Part shown: in pieces, positions 1 to 12,530 of the stretch | How positions within the stretch are numbered: position 1 is the first letter of the stretch | Layout of the letters: every line of letters starts with the position of its first letter | DNA from: Chinchilla lanigera | Lineage: Eukaryota; Chordata; Mammalia; Rodentia; Chinchillidae | DNA length: 64,000 bases | Assembly (NCBI RefSeq): GCF_000276665.1 | Contig: NW_004955488.1 | Coordinates: forward strand, 640,257 to 704,256 | Reading direction: 5' to 3' | Translations under genes and position numbers: made by a program | The notes under the pieces: generated by a model | Told to the model about the DNA's origin: nothing | Databases searched by the model: none | What the model saw: only the letters and a program-made list of their open reading frames with translations

Positions 1-2974
1 TCTTTAAAATACAATTTTATAACTCAATTTTGGGCATAATGCTTATCTATTATTGGAGTCCAATAACTATGACAAACAAAGAATACAGAACATAAAATAA
101 CTTTTAAGGATAAATTCAAGTTGGCTAGCTAGGTTAAAAAATATAAATGTTATTGTATATTTGCCCTTCTACAGCATGGAGTCAGCAACGTGTGTGGAAA
201 AAGAATATGTGAGTATAAATTCATGAAATAACCTTCATTTGGTTTAAATATAGGATATATATAAACAGCATATGAACACACTTGATCAGTTTAAGTATAT
301 ATAATAGAGCACTTTGACTAAGGAAAGAAAGAGATTAGAGGGACTTAACTTCTAAAGGTATTACCAGTTCTGGTGAACAATGATTCAACGATGTCAGTCA
401 CGGTGATTGTATAGGAGCAGGTGGCTGTCAGGGATTCATAATTAATGAGAACTTTATGTTGGGCCGTGAATTAGGATCTTGTACAAGAAAGAACTGATTG
501 ATGATCCAAATAAACAAAAAAATAGAAAGATTCAAGCTATTTTCTGAAAGTAATGAATGAGCAAGATGAGATTTCTGAAGCTTGTGTGTCTGTGCCAGAA
601 AATAGCATCAACTATGCAAGTGTTTTTACACCAAAAACTTGCAAAGGACAACAGACCAACTTTGCCGTTAGAGCCTCTCGCTGCTGTTGTAGTAATTCTC
701 TGAGCAATTTGCTCACCTATCTTCAGCTGGCTTGGGCACATGAGGCCCCGAGCTCTGCAAAAGTCAGTGAAATGCTGTGAGGAGAAGCAGAAGACTGTTC
801 TGTAACAATGGATCCAAATTCTCCCAGGCAGTGGCTGACGCACACTTTGTTTCAAGAGATCAAATTCACAAAACCACACATCAAAAAATTTTCTTAGAAC
901 CAGGCATTCTGAAGAACCCTCAGCAACACTGACTCCCTCAAAATATTCATAAACTAAACAAAACAGGGTTCAAACATCTACGTGTCCCTGTCTGTCTTTT
1001 GAAGTGCAAAATATCCAAGGGAAAAGAATTCTTTAAACGAGTGCACCTAATATGACTTTGGCAAATAACTTTATGTTCTAAAGCACCAGTATTAACGATT
1101 AATAAATATAAAATCAAAGCGGTGCATATTTCTTCAAACACACTGAAGTTTTCAATAGCATCCCCTCATGGCTGCCAGAATATACCTTCTAAAATTTGCA
1201 GCAGAAAAAAGACACCTTTTGAACCTTCTTCCTCTTCCTTTCCAACGTGAACTGGTCTGCCCTGGAACAACAGTCACCTGTGCTGGTCTCTGCATGAAAT
1301 GTGACTGCTTCCAAATTCCTTTCAGGACATTGTCAAGATTATCTCAAGCTTGCTCTTTAAACAGCACTAGTTTTGAACAGATTTATTATTATTCTGTTCA
1401 TTTCCCAAAAGGTGGCATTTCCTATGCAGCTTTACAAAAATGTAGATGCTAATTGAATATTCGGCTAATACAGATTCCTCAAGGCAGCTACTGGAGCAGC
1501 AGTGGCAGACACCCTGTGGAGCACAGGGGATTTTGAAGAAAGAATCATGAATCTGAAACGCTTTTGCACATATTTATAGAATGGCAAGTTTTTTTGTTTT
1601 CCGATGGGTTCCACAAACTCACCAGAGAAAGTGAATTCTCTAGGGATTTCTCAGTGATTCTATAAAACCTATATACTAGCTCTATAAAATACTTTTTTTT
1701 TTGTGAAAATTCTGCATATATTAACAAGAGTTTTGCTGAACTTCTTATTCCACTGAATTCCTGGAAAGGAGCTGCTTTGCTCTGGCAAATCTCCATGGAC
1801 TAATAGCCTCGGGAAAGGTGCATAAAAATGCACTACTGTAGGCATTACGTGCAATATGTAGGGCTCTCTGTTTCTGAGAATTCACAAAGTGATCTATTTC
1901 CAGAGGTCTTACAGCGTTCATTTATTGGGGATTTTATAATAGCAAGCTAAATCTGGTGGTATTTTGGGAAATGAATTTGAAAAAAATGGATTTGGAGAGA
2001 TAAAGGAGGAGAGAGAGAGAGAAAGAGAGAATGAAAGAAAGCACACAATATTATGCAATAATACTGTTCAAAGAACTCTTTCTCCCTCTTCCTACAGTCA
2101 GATATGACATTTGTTTTGGAAACATATATTTATTTCAATTTAATGAATATGGTAATGCACAGTTCAGCATGGGAGGAAGGTTTTGTTTGTTGAAGCACTG
2201 GTTCATCTGTGAGAAGCTCTGTGCATGTGCAGTGCCTGACTCAGGCAGGGCTGGTGACAGTGCAGTCAGACGTCCTCAAGCTTGCCTGCACCCTCAGTCC
2301 ACCATTGTGAGCCCCCCACTCCTGTTTCTCAGCCACCACTTTTCATCTGATTTTTAAGAACTGTTCCCCCAACACTTGATGCTAGGACACAAGTGAAAGC
2401 CTAACTGCAACCTACAGCTCACTGCTGCTGTCCAGCTTCCAAAGGGCTATCACACTGAGTAGCGGCATTCAAAGTATTCAGAGTATGCAAGTGTTTTTCC
2501 TAAGTATGGGTCACTTTCCGTTACCACAAAAAAAAATCCTAAATTGAAGGACCATAAATTGGTAACTGTGTGTACTTCACTCACGTTGTGTTAAGTTAGA
2601 CAGGAAAGCTCATCAAAGATGACCGCACTCATCCTGGAACTCATCAATATATGCATGAAATAACAGACACACACTCACACATACAACTGTACCTTTTTCA
2701 GTCAATTCATCCATCCCTCTATGTTTTTATGCACATATTTATTTTTCAGATGGGTATTTGGTGCCTCTCTTGATATCCTATTTAAGTATTTAAATGTGCA
2801 AAGATTTGTACTTTTATGAGAGTCTAAAATATGTATGATGAGCTTATTATCAAGAATACTTTATAAATCTAAAACAAGTCAGCATTCTGCAAATTGAAAG
2901 AAATTTTTATTATATTCACCAAGTAAAATATTCCAACTTCTAGTTTTATTCTACAACTAATTATCAAGTTATAC
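1..2974. other. Unassigned AT-rich DNA
   Basis: I see no gene or recognisable transposon here. Open frames are short, overlap on both strands and have no family resemblance. Less AT-rich patches lie near 540-860, 1160-1540 and 2200-2460. They could be old unrecognised repeats or conserved noncoding DNA, and sequence alone does not decide. A GA-rich run sits at about 1998-2042. Confidence 0.6.
1998..2042. repeat. GA-rich simple repeat
   Basis: An imperfect purine run of gaga and gaaa units. It is low-complexity sequence with no coding signal. Confidence 0.8.
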
Positions 2975-3060
2975 TTTTTTTTTTTTGGTACCAGGAATTG
3001 AACTCTGGGCCTTGCACTTGCTAGGCAGGCACTTGTGCCACTGAGTTATACCCCCGGCCC
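2975..3060 (-). mobile_element. ID-like tRNA-derived SINE
   Basis: A T-run followed by 'ggtaccaggaattgaactc' and ending in 'cccggcccc' is the reverse complement of the window's tRNA-derived SINE. On the minus strand it starts with the G-rich leader, then a degenerate box A, a box B region, and an A tail. Several substitutions against the other copies (for example a t in the 'gctaggcagg' stretch) suggest a moderately old insertion. No clean target duplication is visible. Confidence 0.88.
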
Positions 3061-3164
3061 CAAATCATGATCAAGTGTCTGCAAAGAGTCAGTGTCTTCT
3101 CTAGGCATGGTTGAGAGAGTAGGACCACAGACAGCAACAGGAAAGAAAAAAATCAGACACAGAT

Positions 3165-3597
3165 ATCTGTTTTTATGGAGCTCACAATGAGCAGGGCAGG
3201 AGGAAAAAAATTACACCATTGATAAATAAAATATATAGGATATTGATAGTTCTACTTGGGGATTAGGAAAAACAGGAAGTGTGGTAAAGAACAGGTGGGT
3301 TCCTGAGGACACTGTGACTTGAAGTAGCAGGCTTGTGGTTAAATAACTTGTGAAATAAATGTACAAAAAATGGAGGGTCAAAATGAAAGAATATCTCAAG
3401 AAGATTGTTATAGGTGGAGGAAATACAGAAGTACAAACTCCCAGAGCACCAAGTGACACTAATTCTTTGAAAACATGTACAGATTGATCCCATTTTTAAC
3501 TGACATGTAATGACAGCCTCCCCACTTATGGAAGTGGGGAATATGGCAACAAATAAAACAAACCCTCCTTCTTTGGGAAATTTACATTCATAGTAGG
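3165..3597 (-). repeat. Two probable LINE-2 (L2) fragments
   Basis: Near 3171-3240 and again near 3525-3595 the sequence follows the pattern of the L2 3' region read in reverse: a 'tttatggagctcacaatg' type block followed by 'gataaataaaatatatagg', and a 'caacaaataaaac' block followed by 'tttacattcatagtagg'. L2 is an ancient mammalian LINE, so divergence is expected. A profile search is needed to fix the ends, and the middle of the interval may be unrelated. Confidence 0.4.
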
Positions 3598-3599
3598 AA

Positions 3600-5235
3600 C
3601 TTGACTTTTGTTTTTTTTCAACTTAGGCCATTCACCTCCACTTGTCTTCTCTCTAAAAATGAAAGAAAATAATTTTTCCGATTTATCAAACAAAAAAACA
3701 CCTTGCTAATTTTGAACAGTCATAGAGGTTAAATTAGCAAAATGTGATTAAGTCCTAAGCATTATTTTTATAGGAAAAATGTGGCTGGGGCAGTGGTTGC
3801 ATGAAAATCCTATTTTAGTTTGCTTCCTGTTAGAGCTTCACTTTCTTTGCATTTAGGACTTACAACTGCAAGGCTCCTCAGTTGGAACCAGAATGACATT
3901 TGGACTGAAACTGATTTTATGAAGATTACTTCCCAGAGTCTAACACATAGTAAATGCAGTCAGTTTATTCAAACATTACAGAGTTTCCAGAGTAACGTAT
4001 GTTGCACAAATAAAATAAATCATGGGTTTAGGGAGAAGCTAAAGTATTCTCAGCTGGGCTGTAAATATTTCAGCATAATAAACAGTATATGGAATAGACA
4101 TGGCTCCTTAGGTGAAGATTTCAGTTTGTGATCAAGGCAAAAAGGATCTGATTTAGATAGGAAAAACACGAGAGCATTGTGTTCAATTTTAACTGTAGAA
4201 ATGGTCTCAAAGAAATGGCCTATATTAGGATTGTCAGTGTGACAGATGGTTGGACTGTACATAATAAAGTTAAAAGATATTTGGACAAGAAAGAGGACAG
4301 ATCTGACAGTTTGCAAGTCAGAATCTTGGGCTGCATAAAGAAAAAAATATAACTGAACATGTGCCAAACTGATGCAGAGCTAATCGGTCACAGCTCAAGG
4401 CAATAGGGAATGGGAGAGAGGCAGGTGTATTCACAGGTTTGATAAAGAAGAAGGTGGACAAGAGATTCTGGGAATAAAACCAGGATAGCAGCATGCCCCA
4501 CCAGGAAAAGGGAACTTTTAATAGCCTATTGGAGAAAATACATTGAAACTAATAGTTCTAAATGTAGAGCTATTGTTTTAAACAATACAGGACTGGTTTT
4601 AAATGTTATTACACTTTATGTAAAAAGTACTCACTTAAAGTTACACTAAATTTTATTATAGTCAGGAAGGAAACACACTTCATTAACTCTGTTTTCTAAA
4701 ATAGACCTAGAAATTATGGTGCCTCAAGTCAGATTAATTGTCCTTTTTGATACAGGAGTCAGAATTCCTCTTTTAGTGACCATTTGTATAAACCGTAACT
4801 TCTATTATATTGAGATACAGTTGTATATAAGCAAATTTTAAAAGTGATAGATTTCTTTAGGAAATTAATAATTTAATAAAAGAATTTAAATTTTCCTTTA
4901 ATAAGTAACATTATCCACCTGATGCTGTATAGAGTTTCTGCATTGTTACTGCAGGGACAGTGTAAATTTTCTGTTGAGAATACATATGTTCTGCAAGCTA
5001 GGTCAGTGCATGTATAACAGCAAATCCTTACACTGAGACACAGAAAGAGAAAAATGTAATAGCTTCATGGTTGAAGATTTCAGGAGAGTAATGGGAGAGC
5101 CCTAGTCAGGGATCCAGTTTAGGGAACACAGTTACTCATCAACCAAGTGAAGACACCAAGTCGGGTGTTGGATGTGTGCAATTCACGCTCCTCATGACTT
5201 TGCTATACTGATTCATGAGTCTATGAGACTTGCCC
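3600..5235. other. Unassigned AT-rich DNA
   Basis: No gene or clear repeat. The 103- and 105-codon frames on opposite strands around 3820-4370 partly overlap, are rich in unusual residues and have no recognisable domain. I treat them as chance frames. Confidence 0.6.
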
Positions 5236-7283
5236 TGTGTTATATTAACCAGCTTTTGGTCATGGAACAATATACTGGACACCTGAAAACTGAAGAAAAG
5301 TTTAATTTTGGTTCATGGTTTTAGTGTGTTTAGTGTATAGTAGGCTGACTTTAAGGCAGAAACTTCATGGCACGAGGACGCCAAGGAGGGAAGCCACTTG
5401 CATTGGTTTTGGGGGTATTGCTGCAGGGGAGCAATATAATACAGGATACATATTTTATAAGGTTATTTATAATAGTCACCCAAAGAATGATATACAAAAG
5501 AATGCAGGAAATCTGTCCACAAACTATAGACCGAGGAATCTAGCTGAGGCCTTGGATCCCTCAGTAATGTCCTGTGTGAGTCCAGCTGAAGAACTAGAGC
5601 TCATAATAATGTCTCCCAAGAGTCCACCTGGAAGCCTAGAGCCCATAACAATATCTCATGCAGGCCTGTTTCATGGATCTGCACTCAGAAGGCCCAAAGG
5701 TCAGTGGTGGAATCTAGAAAGTCAATGCCAGTGGGATGAAGTAGCTCTGCTAGCAGGCTGAGGGATCTGCACTGAAGCCAGGAATCAATACTCAAAGTAA
5801 GAACCAGAGCTCCCTTGAAAGATACCACAGCCATCCTCAAAAACAGTGAGGTCCCAGGCTCCTTTGATGATCAAAATAGCTGAGTTCCCAACAAGAAAGC
5901 CAATGCAGCAAGCTCCTCCAGGAGACTGGCAGTACACCATCTCCTTTGGAGCCAGGAAGTGGTGCTAAAAGTGAGGACCAAAGTGAACCAAAGCTATTCT
6001 CTTTGCCAACAAGGCCCTGAGCTCCTTAGAGGATGAAAACAGCCAAGTTCATCAGGAAAGCCAACATGACAAGCTCCTCCAATAGAGCCAACAGCTCTTT
6101 ACAGTGTCTACCAGCTCCCAACAACCTTACCTCTGCTCCCAACAACTTCACTTGTTCTTCTCCAGTTCTGCCTCTTACACTGCTGGCAACAATCCTCAGG
6201 TGGGCCTCCCACACCCAGAACCATGCTTACTGAGTTCAGCTGGGGGTTAAAAGTTGACTACCAGTTGTCAATCCACTATACCACTCAACCAACAGTAGTC
6301 AGAAAGAAAAGAGAGTGCCCTTCCAGATCATGTCCCCAGTGGCCCACTTCCAACCAGGCCCTACCTTGTAAAAGTACACTTAGCTACAAACTCATTGATG
6401 GACCAACCCATGAAAGAGTTCAGCGCCCTCATGATGCAATCCCCTTCCAAAAGCTCCACCTCTGAACACACAAGACTTTTGAGGGTCATTTTAGTTTAAA
6501 ACATGACAGCTTGTTCCTGGATTCAAAAGACTTATGTCCATCTCATTACTCAAAATCCATTAAGTCTATCTCTATGAATTGCCAACTGAAAATTCCAAGA
6601 TTAAAAATTTACTACATGGACAAAACCTGAGACAAATTCCTTACCAGAAGGAAACACACACAGCCTTTATATCCCAACAGCATCTTCCTGACTGAACCCT
6701 CATGAATTGACCTTTACTGTCTGCACATCTACAGCATGCTGGTCTTCTGAGTTCCAACCACAATTGCCTATCAAGCTCTGCTTACAGCATTTCAGGGCAT
6801 CTGTAGCTGGCATGTCCGAATTGTTCTGAACATCCAAGAACCAAATTCCAAAGGCTTCTGAACCATGTGGTCAGAGACAGTCACAACAATGATCCCACTA
6901 CTGTAGTTCTGACTTTCTTCGTTAGTCACCTTCCTGTTGTTGGGTCAAAACACCCAACACTCACACCTTTAAAGAATGAGAGGTTTGCTTTGCCCCTTGT
7001 TTCATAAGATTCAGTTTATGGCTGGTAATCTCCCAAGCAGAACAGGAGTGGAGCAAGGGTACAGTAGAGAGAAAGCTGTTCAACCCATGACATCCAAGAA
7101 GTAGAGGAAGAAGGGAGGAGCTGGGGTCAAGATAGAATCGTTCCAGGTCACATCACAACACATTCATCTGTAAACTGACTAACAGAACAACTGACTGATG
7201 CGTACTGTCACCCAGTTACCTCCAAAACCCTCACACTGAACACACGAGGGACTTGGAGGACAATTTGAAACTGATCCATAACA
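5236..7283 (-). mobile_element. MaLR (ERVL-MaLR) element with two LTRs, first LTR interrupted
   Basis: This non-autonomous LTR retrotransposon lies in reverse orientation. The left LTR is split into 5236-5398 and 6281-6508 by a later solo LTR. A short internal stretch follows (about 6509-6909), then the right LTR (about 6910-7283). Support: blocks such as 'cttcatggcacgagg', 'caaaagctccacctctgaac' and a terminal 'gatccataaca' match the reverse MaLR LTR pattern. The internal end 'agtcacaacaatgatccca' also occurs in the second MaLR element at 16360-16380. MaLR elements encode no working proteins, and none is seen. The internal part is much shorter than in the 14.5-16.8 kb copy, so it is probably deleted. 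I found no 5 bp target duplication at the outer ends. Confidence 0.75.
5399..6280 (-). mobile_element. Solo LTR (~882 bp) inserted in a MaLR LTR
   Basis: This is the reverse-orientation relative of the solo LTR at 33389-34273. The two align along their whole length, including an antisense frame with 'KGQWWNLES' in both. It interrupts the MaLR LTR. The host sequence resumes at 6281, and the 5 bp 'ccact' is present on both sides (5394-5398 and 6281-6285), which fits a target-site duplication. The end nearest 6280 reads 'ta' where 'ca' is expected, a likely mutation. A 5 bp duplication fits ERVL-type integration, but the family is not certain. Reading frames inside, including the 148-codon one at 5315-5761, straddle the element edge and are not genes. 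Confidence 0.75.
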
Positions 7284-7874
7284 CATATGTATTAAAATAA
7301 AAATTGCAAAATAAAATTATTTCACAATATACTCCACCCATCAAAAAATAAGCATTATGAGTTCTGTTAAAAATAAAGCATAGCTGTGCATCACCTTTGT
7401 AATGGGCAGAGTTCCTCGAGATATTTTCCACTCTTAGCTGAAACTAAAAATGGCACTGCTGGATGCTTTAATAATCTTTATTGCATCATATTTGTGAATA
7501 TTACAATACATCATTGCCATCTGTAGCGATTCATAAATCACAGAGCAATAAAATCTCCTAATAAATCTTATACTCACTCTCCTCACATTATTGACCTCTT
7601 TTATTTGCTGATGCAAGAACTCTTCCGTATGTTGATGCAGCATCTGTGATCTACGTATCATTATTCTTTATGTCTAATGTTATTTTCTGTAAATCAATAT
7701 CCTTTCTTTAAAGACAGCCTGCCGAGGGAGATGCTCTGTGCTTGACAGAGCACACAGAAAAGGTGGATGTGCAGCAGGGGCTGCCATCTCCTCTGTGCTT
7801 CAAGGACATCTGTAGATGATGCCTGGAACTTTGGGCGGGTTTTGTTATTTATGTATCACCCTGTTCTCTGGTCC
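7284..7874. other. Unassigned AT-rich DNA
   Basis: No gene or recognisable repeat. Short minus-strand frames at 7231-7661 are low-information. Confidence 0.55.
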
Positions 7875-8248
7875 TGTCTTGGTTACATTTCTCTTGTTGC
7901 TGAGACAAAATACCCAATGCCCAAAGTTAAAGAGGGAAAGATTTATTTAGCTCACAGTTTGTGGAGGATCCAGTACATACTCAGCTGGCTCCAAGGCAGT
8001 GTGGCACATGGCAGAGGGCAACAGTTCATGGTAGTGGAAAACAGCAAAAGCGGCAAGAGCCAAAAGGGAAAAGGAGGGAGAAAGCCTCTTTTCTTTCCTT
8101 ATGTTGTATGCAGCCTATCTGCTCCAGGGTGGGTGTAGCACTCATACCCATAATCCCGACACTGGACCATGAATCAATCAAAAACCCTAGAAGCTAACCC
8201 CCTGAATGTGTGAGGCTTTGGGGGGACATCTAGATGGGAACCATTACA
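7875..8248 (-). mobile_element. Solo MaLR LTR
   Basis: A 374 bp LTR-like unit starts 'tgtcttggttac' and ends 'gggaaccattaca'. It contains 'gctgagacaaaatacccaa' and closes with a 'ggggacatctag' block. The same start and end blocks bound the paired LTRs at 14473 and 16391. Flanking pentamers ggtcc (7870-7874) and ggccc (8249-8253) differ at one base and look like the target duplication, so this is a recombined solo LTR. The plus-strand frames of 123 and 78 codons over it are not genes. Confidence 0.78.
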
Positions 8249-10079
8249 GGCCCGGTGAGTGCCCATCACTGTGCTGTGTGAATAGTTTTGTGTCTGTGCT
8301 GGTCATCAGCTACAGTCCTACCCTGCTACTTGACATTCTCTTTCTCCACAGCCTCATGGATGTTCCACTTTTCTTAGTTCTGCTAAGCAGTCCACTGGGA
8401 AGGATTTATGTGGCATTCATAATAGTGACTTCGTTATCTTTGTTCCGGCTGTTTTCAAAAGGCTTCCACAAAGGATTCTACTGCAGGATGAACACACATA
8501 GGGCTGATTTGACAGTGGCCTGGAGGAGTTAGCTCAAGAAGTGGAAGGTGCACTCAGGCACACACAAGCCCCTCAGGCCATCGAGGTGGGGACTGTCAGG
8601 GAAACCTTGCCTGCAGTTCATGCTGGTCCCTTAACCTGCCAACCTCTCAGTGCATGCACAGCTTCTGTTCCTTTCCCTGCTAGCACAGACAGGGACGTGA
8701 CAATACACTGCTGTGACCAAAACAACTGGAACAATTCTCAACTTTCAGGCACCAGTGTAGATTTCTATTTCCAAGAAAAAGTCCCTGATGTAACTGGATA
8801 TAAGTCAACCTCCATAATTTAGAGATTCTCAGTCTAATACACTTGATGGGATATTTTTTAAACCACCAAATTCCATATACTGTTTACAATTACAAAATTT
8901 ATACTCCTATTTTTAATAAAATGCAGTTTTTAAATCTTAAAATTTGATTTTTTTTAAATGAAATGAAGCACTCATAATGAATGGGGTAAATACAAAAACT
9001 TTAGCAGTATAGTAGAATAACAAATTTAGTGTTGTGTATACTTTTGTATGTCATTTGACATATGCTTAAATATGAAACCATCTCATAAAGATTAAATAGA
9101 TATTGTTCTGAATCATAAAGATTTTAAGCTAAAACCAGAACATACTAAATTCAAATAATGTACTACTTTTAATTAAAATAATTTATGAAAATTATTTAAC
9201 TTCTGCTGGAGAAACTGCTGTGAGGGTAACAGTCACAAAATCCTGTATAATGTGCTTATAATTAAGAAACATAACATCATGCATTAACAAAAATGCAAAA
9301 CCAAACAAATGAAAAAGCCTGGGGCACAGAAAATCATGTTTACTAGATAAAATAAATTTAAAAAGCAAAAGAATATAGGAGCATGAAATACCTCTTCTCC
9401 CTAATCTCCCAATCCTTATAACAGTACAGGGAAGTCGTCCATTTAAAATCCTCTTTAAAAAGGACATACCATGTGCTGAGATATGAACAGTCACTTCTGG
9501 AGCAGAACTTCATTGACAATAAAACCTTGTCAGCAGTTGCTTTTATGTAAGTTGAAAGTCACTTGGCAAGAATAGACAGCCAATTGATACTGCAATGAAG
9601 AAGTAATGCGATGCACACATTACACCCACTAATAATAAAGTTTTAGGCATGGTGTCATTTTCATATTGTGTTCTAGTCCAATGTACTTCATCCCTCACAA
9701 CAGGGCCTAACCTTCCAAAATTTTGATGTCCTTATATTTTCTCCTCAGACTCAGTAAGACAGCGATTTAAATCACTTTTAGTCCAATTCTTTTTTCTTCC
9801 TAGAGAGACAAAGTACACCTAAAATAAGAATAAACTTACTGCCTTCATGCTTATGCCTTAGTGCTGTTAAGAGTATAGAACAAGTACATTTCAAAAGTGC
9901 AAAACATCTAAAAATAACATGGCCATTGGCTTCTTGCTCTTTTCTCAATTGGAAAACAATCATATTGATGTTTTAGTCATTTTCTCATAAAACTGAATTG
10001 AATAATAAACATACTATCTATTATTTATAAAATTTCCACTTCTGTTTCTCATACCTTCATTGATTCCATTGCTAGGTTT
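8249..10079. other. Unassigned AT-rich DNA
   Basis: No gene or clear repeat. A 108-codon hydrophobic frame (8206-8532) begins inside the LTR and has no family signature. A strong acceptor-like tract ends at about 8350 ('cattctctttctccacag'), but I find no matching donor or supported frame. Confidence 0.55.
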
Positions 10080-10095
10080 TACAAAGCAATTTTAG

Positions 10096-10193
10096 TTTTT
10101 CGTTTTTTTTTTTTTTTTCTGGTACCAGGAATCGAACTCACTACCTTGCATTTGCCAGGCAGGCGCTGTGCCGCTGAGCTAAATCCCCAACCC
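10096..10193 (-). mobile_element. ID-like tRNA-derived SINE with target duplication
   Basis: A long T-run, then 'ggtaccaggaatcgaactc', 'gccaggcaggcgctg' and 'gctgagctaaatccccaa': a reverse-orientation SINE with well-kept box B and box A regions. It is flanked by 'tacaaagcaaYtttag' at 10080-10095 and 10194-10209 (one mismatch), typical of L1-driven target-primed insertion. Confidence 0.93.
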
Positions 10194-10432
10194 TACAAAG
10201 CAACTTTAGAAAGACTTTTACACTGCCTTTTCGGCTGCATACACAGCTTTTACTTGGATTTCAGTAAGCGTTTTTGTTTGAACACTACTAGCTCTTTTCA
10301 GCACTAGTTCTTCCTTCCCATGTATGGATTAAATGGTTACATACAAATCATAGAAGAGCAGCTTCTCTTTGCCTGCTCTACTTTATACAACATCAGTGCC
10401 AGTGCCCGTGTGTGTGCACAGACAGAGATGAG

Positions 10433-10438
10433 TACACA

Positions 10439-10479
<41 letters not shown>
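10433..10479. repeat. (CA)n microsatellite
   Basis: An uninterrupted CA run apart from one 'cata' break near its start. It is likely length-polymorphic. Confidence 0.97.
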
Positions 10480-10481
<2 letters not shown>

Positions 10482-10616
10482 ATGCTTCTCTCTTGCATGC
10501 AATCTGAATTTTGTATTCACCAACCCACTAAATTTGTTTTACATTAGCAAAACATTTCTGATTGGGTACTTATGATTGACCTTAATCAATTTTCCCACTT
10601 TTTTCTTTTTTCTTTC

Positions 10617-10709
10617 TTGTTTTTTTTTTTTTGGTAGTACCAGGACTTGAACTTAGGACCTTGTGCTTGCCAGGCAGGTGCTTGTGCCACTAAGTTATAT
10701 TCCCAGCCC
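10617..10709 (-). mobile_element. ID-like tRNA-derived SINE
   Basis: T-run, 'ggtagtaccaggacttgaac', 'gccaggcaggtgcttgtg' and a final 'ttcccagcccc'. Substitutions in box A ('taagttatattccc') mark it as older than the 45.7 kb copy. Flanks are T- and C-rich, so a target duplication cannot be defined. Confidence 0.9.
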
Positions 10710-10710
10710 C

Positions 10711-11490
10711 TCTTTCTTTTTTTTTTAAATCTCTCTTTTTTTAGCTCAAAGCCATTGCAATCTTTTGGCTTCCAAAGGTTTTTCTCCACTTAACTTTCAC
10801 CACATAGCATTGTCTTGACTTTCCTTTGACCTGTGGAGTGTCCTTTTTGCTAGAAACTTCTGCTGTGCTAGCACAATAAATGTCTTTGTTTGCTAAGCCA
10901 CTCTTCACAACTCTTCTTCATTTAGATTCTACCTCCTGAAGTATCATTCATTCCCAAGTACTTCTCTATGAACTCCGTGCAAAGCACTTTGGGGACTGCA
11001 TTGTTGCCTATAACTGCTGCTCCTCACACTGCGTATGTGAGAGTTCAGCTGCCTGATGGACATCACACCTTGAGATCTTAGCAGTGCCTAAGATTTAACA
11101 ATCCAGTCAGCGTGTTTAAATTGCCAACGACGAATACTGCCTTTAAAATCATATGTAATGATGGCAATTTCCTTGATCCTCTCTTTGCCTTGGCTGGGTG
11201 GTACCCTTACTCTCTCTTCTGGTGCCATTATTATTAATATTCATTAGGATTTTACTTCTGGTTCTCCCTTTCCCCAGTTGATGTATTTCTGCATTTGCCA
11301 TCACTTATAACCTATTTCTGATCATTTCTATGCACTTGTCTTCAAACTAAAAGTAATTCAAGGTACCTCAAACTTTGTTCTTGATATCGCTACTGAATAT
11401 TGAACAAACACCCATCATGTTAAAAAATCAAAATCCCCTGAATCTTATTTCACAAAGGAGAGTCACCATTGACTGACACCACCAGCCCAG
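10711..11490. other. Unassigned AT-rich DNA
   Basis: Nothing recognisable as a gene, RNA or repeat. Confidence 0.5.
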
Positions 11491-11499
11491 CAGAGGCTG

Positions 11500-12060
11500 C
11501 AGCACGTCCTCATGATTTTAACTCCCTGCTACATCCACATCAGATCCACATTTTATTCATTTTACCTGAAGTGACTGCTTTAATCAACCTCCTTTTCCCT
11601 TTTATTTTCATCCTATACAGTTTCCTGAGAGCTAACCTCATGAATCTAAAATTGATTGTGTCACTCCCATTGACGCATCTCGGTGGGCCTCCAGTGCCTA
11701 CACATTTTAATCTAAATCTTTACTGGCATGCAGTGTAAACCAAAGGGTTCGACATATTCTTCTTGTGATCAGCAGTTTATGTTTCAGGTTCAAAGAACTT
11801 TTGGGCCTTCCTGTGTGTCTAATGATCTGGCAGTTTCCAAGACACCCCTATTCTGTTCCTCCTTTGAGGGTGCCTTTTCTCTTATCTGCCAGACAATATG
11901 CAGTTGGCCCTCTCAGGCCCATTTCAAATCTTCTTTTGTAAGCCTTGCTGTATGCATTTCTTTTTCTAGCTGTTCAAATTATTTGGATGTTATGATGTGT
12001 CATGAATATCTATTAACAATTTACATGCCTGCTTGTAAATGCACTTCCACAGGGCACAGA
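11500..12060 (+). repeat. Probable LINE-2 (L2) 3' fragment
   Basis: The stretch around 11640-11700 follows the L2 pattern ('gattgtgtcactcccattg', then a 'ggcctccagtgcctacac' block). A later 'tgttcctcctttgagggtg' block fits the downstream L2 3' region. The 228-codon frame across this area (11728-12414) runs from L2-like DNA into a MaLR fragment and has no domain, so I regard it as chance. Confidence 0.5.
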
Positions 12061-12177
12061 ATATCTAATTCACTTTCAATTTCCGGTACCTGTTTTTGCT
12101 GCCCTGCCTTGGAGCCAGCTGATGTTAGAGTGAGACCTTTACAAACTATAAGTCAAATTAAACCTCTTCTCCTTAGA

Positions 12178-12530
12178 GTTATGGTTGTTGGACATGATGG
12201 CTTAGTGAATATAAAAATTTGGCTCACATTTCAGAGAGTTCAGCCCATGGTTCCTGGTGCAAGGCAGAAACAGGCATGGTGGAGGGGCATAAATGGAGAG
12301 AAGCTGCTTCCCATGGCAACCAGGAAGCAGAGAGAGGGGAGGAGCTGGGGACAGGTGTACATTCTTACAGGTCACATCTTAGTGATTCACCTCAGTGTAA
12401 GCCCTGCATCCTAGCAGTACATTCAGCTAAGAATTCATCAATAAACAAATCCACTGGTAAGTATGTGCCCTCATGACACAACCACCTTCTAAAAGTCTAC
12501 CTGTGGACTCATGAGGGCTTTCTACACATA
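12178..12530 (-). mobile_element. MaLR LTR fragment
   Basis: Old reverse-orientation MaLR LTR: 'aaatttggctcacatttc', 'ccatggcaaccaggaag' with a 'gagagaggggaggagctgg' run, and an end block 'tgtggactcatgagggc'. It is related to the 6910-7283 LTR (shared 'ggaggagctgggg'). Both ends are eroded. The AT-rich sequence just upstream ('aagtcaaattaaacctctt') resembles the end of a MaLR LTR in the opposite direction, so two fragments may abut here. Confidence 0.6.

Noticed and set aside
1168..1452. 94-codon plus-strand frame with several cysteines
   Set aside because: No recognisable cysteine motif, no splice or promoter context, and length within chance expectation.
5315..5761. 148-codon plus-strand frame
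   Set aside because: It crosses the junction between the MaLR LTR and the inserted solo LTR, so it cannot be an old gene.
6033..6233. Frame with 'FIRKANM' shared with 33429-33626 on the minus strand
   Set aside because: Both lie at the same place, antisense, in the two related LTRs. Shared ancestry of the repeat explains the similarity without selection for a protein.
8206..8532. Hydrophobic 108-codon frame with an acceptor-like site inside
   Set aside because: It starts inside the solo MaLR LTR, and there is no donor and no family match.
11728..12414. 228-codon plus-strand frame
   Set aside because: It runs from an L2-like fragment into a MaLR LTR fragment, has no domain, and the composition fits chance.
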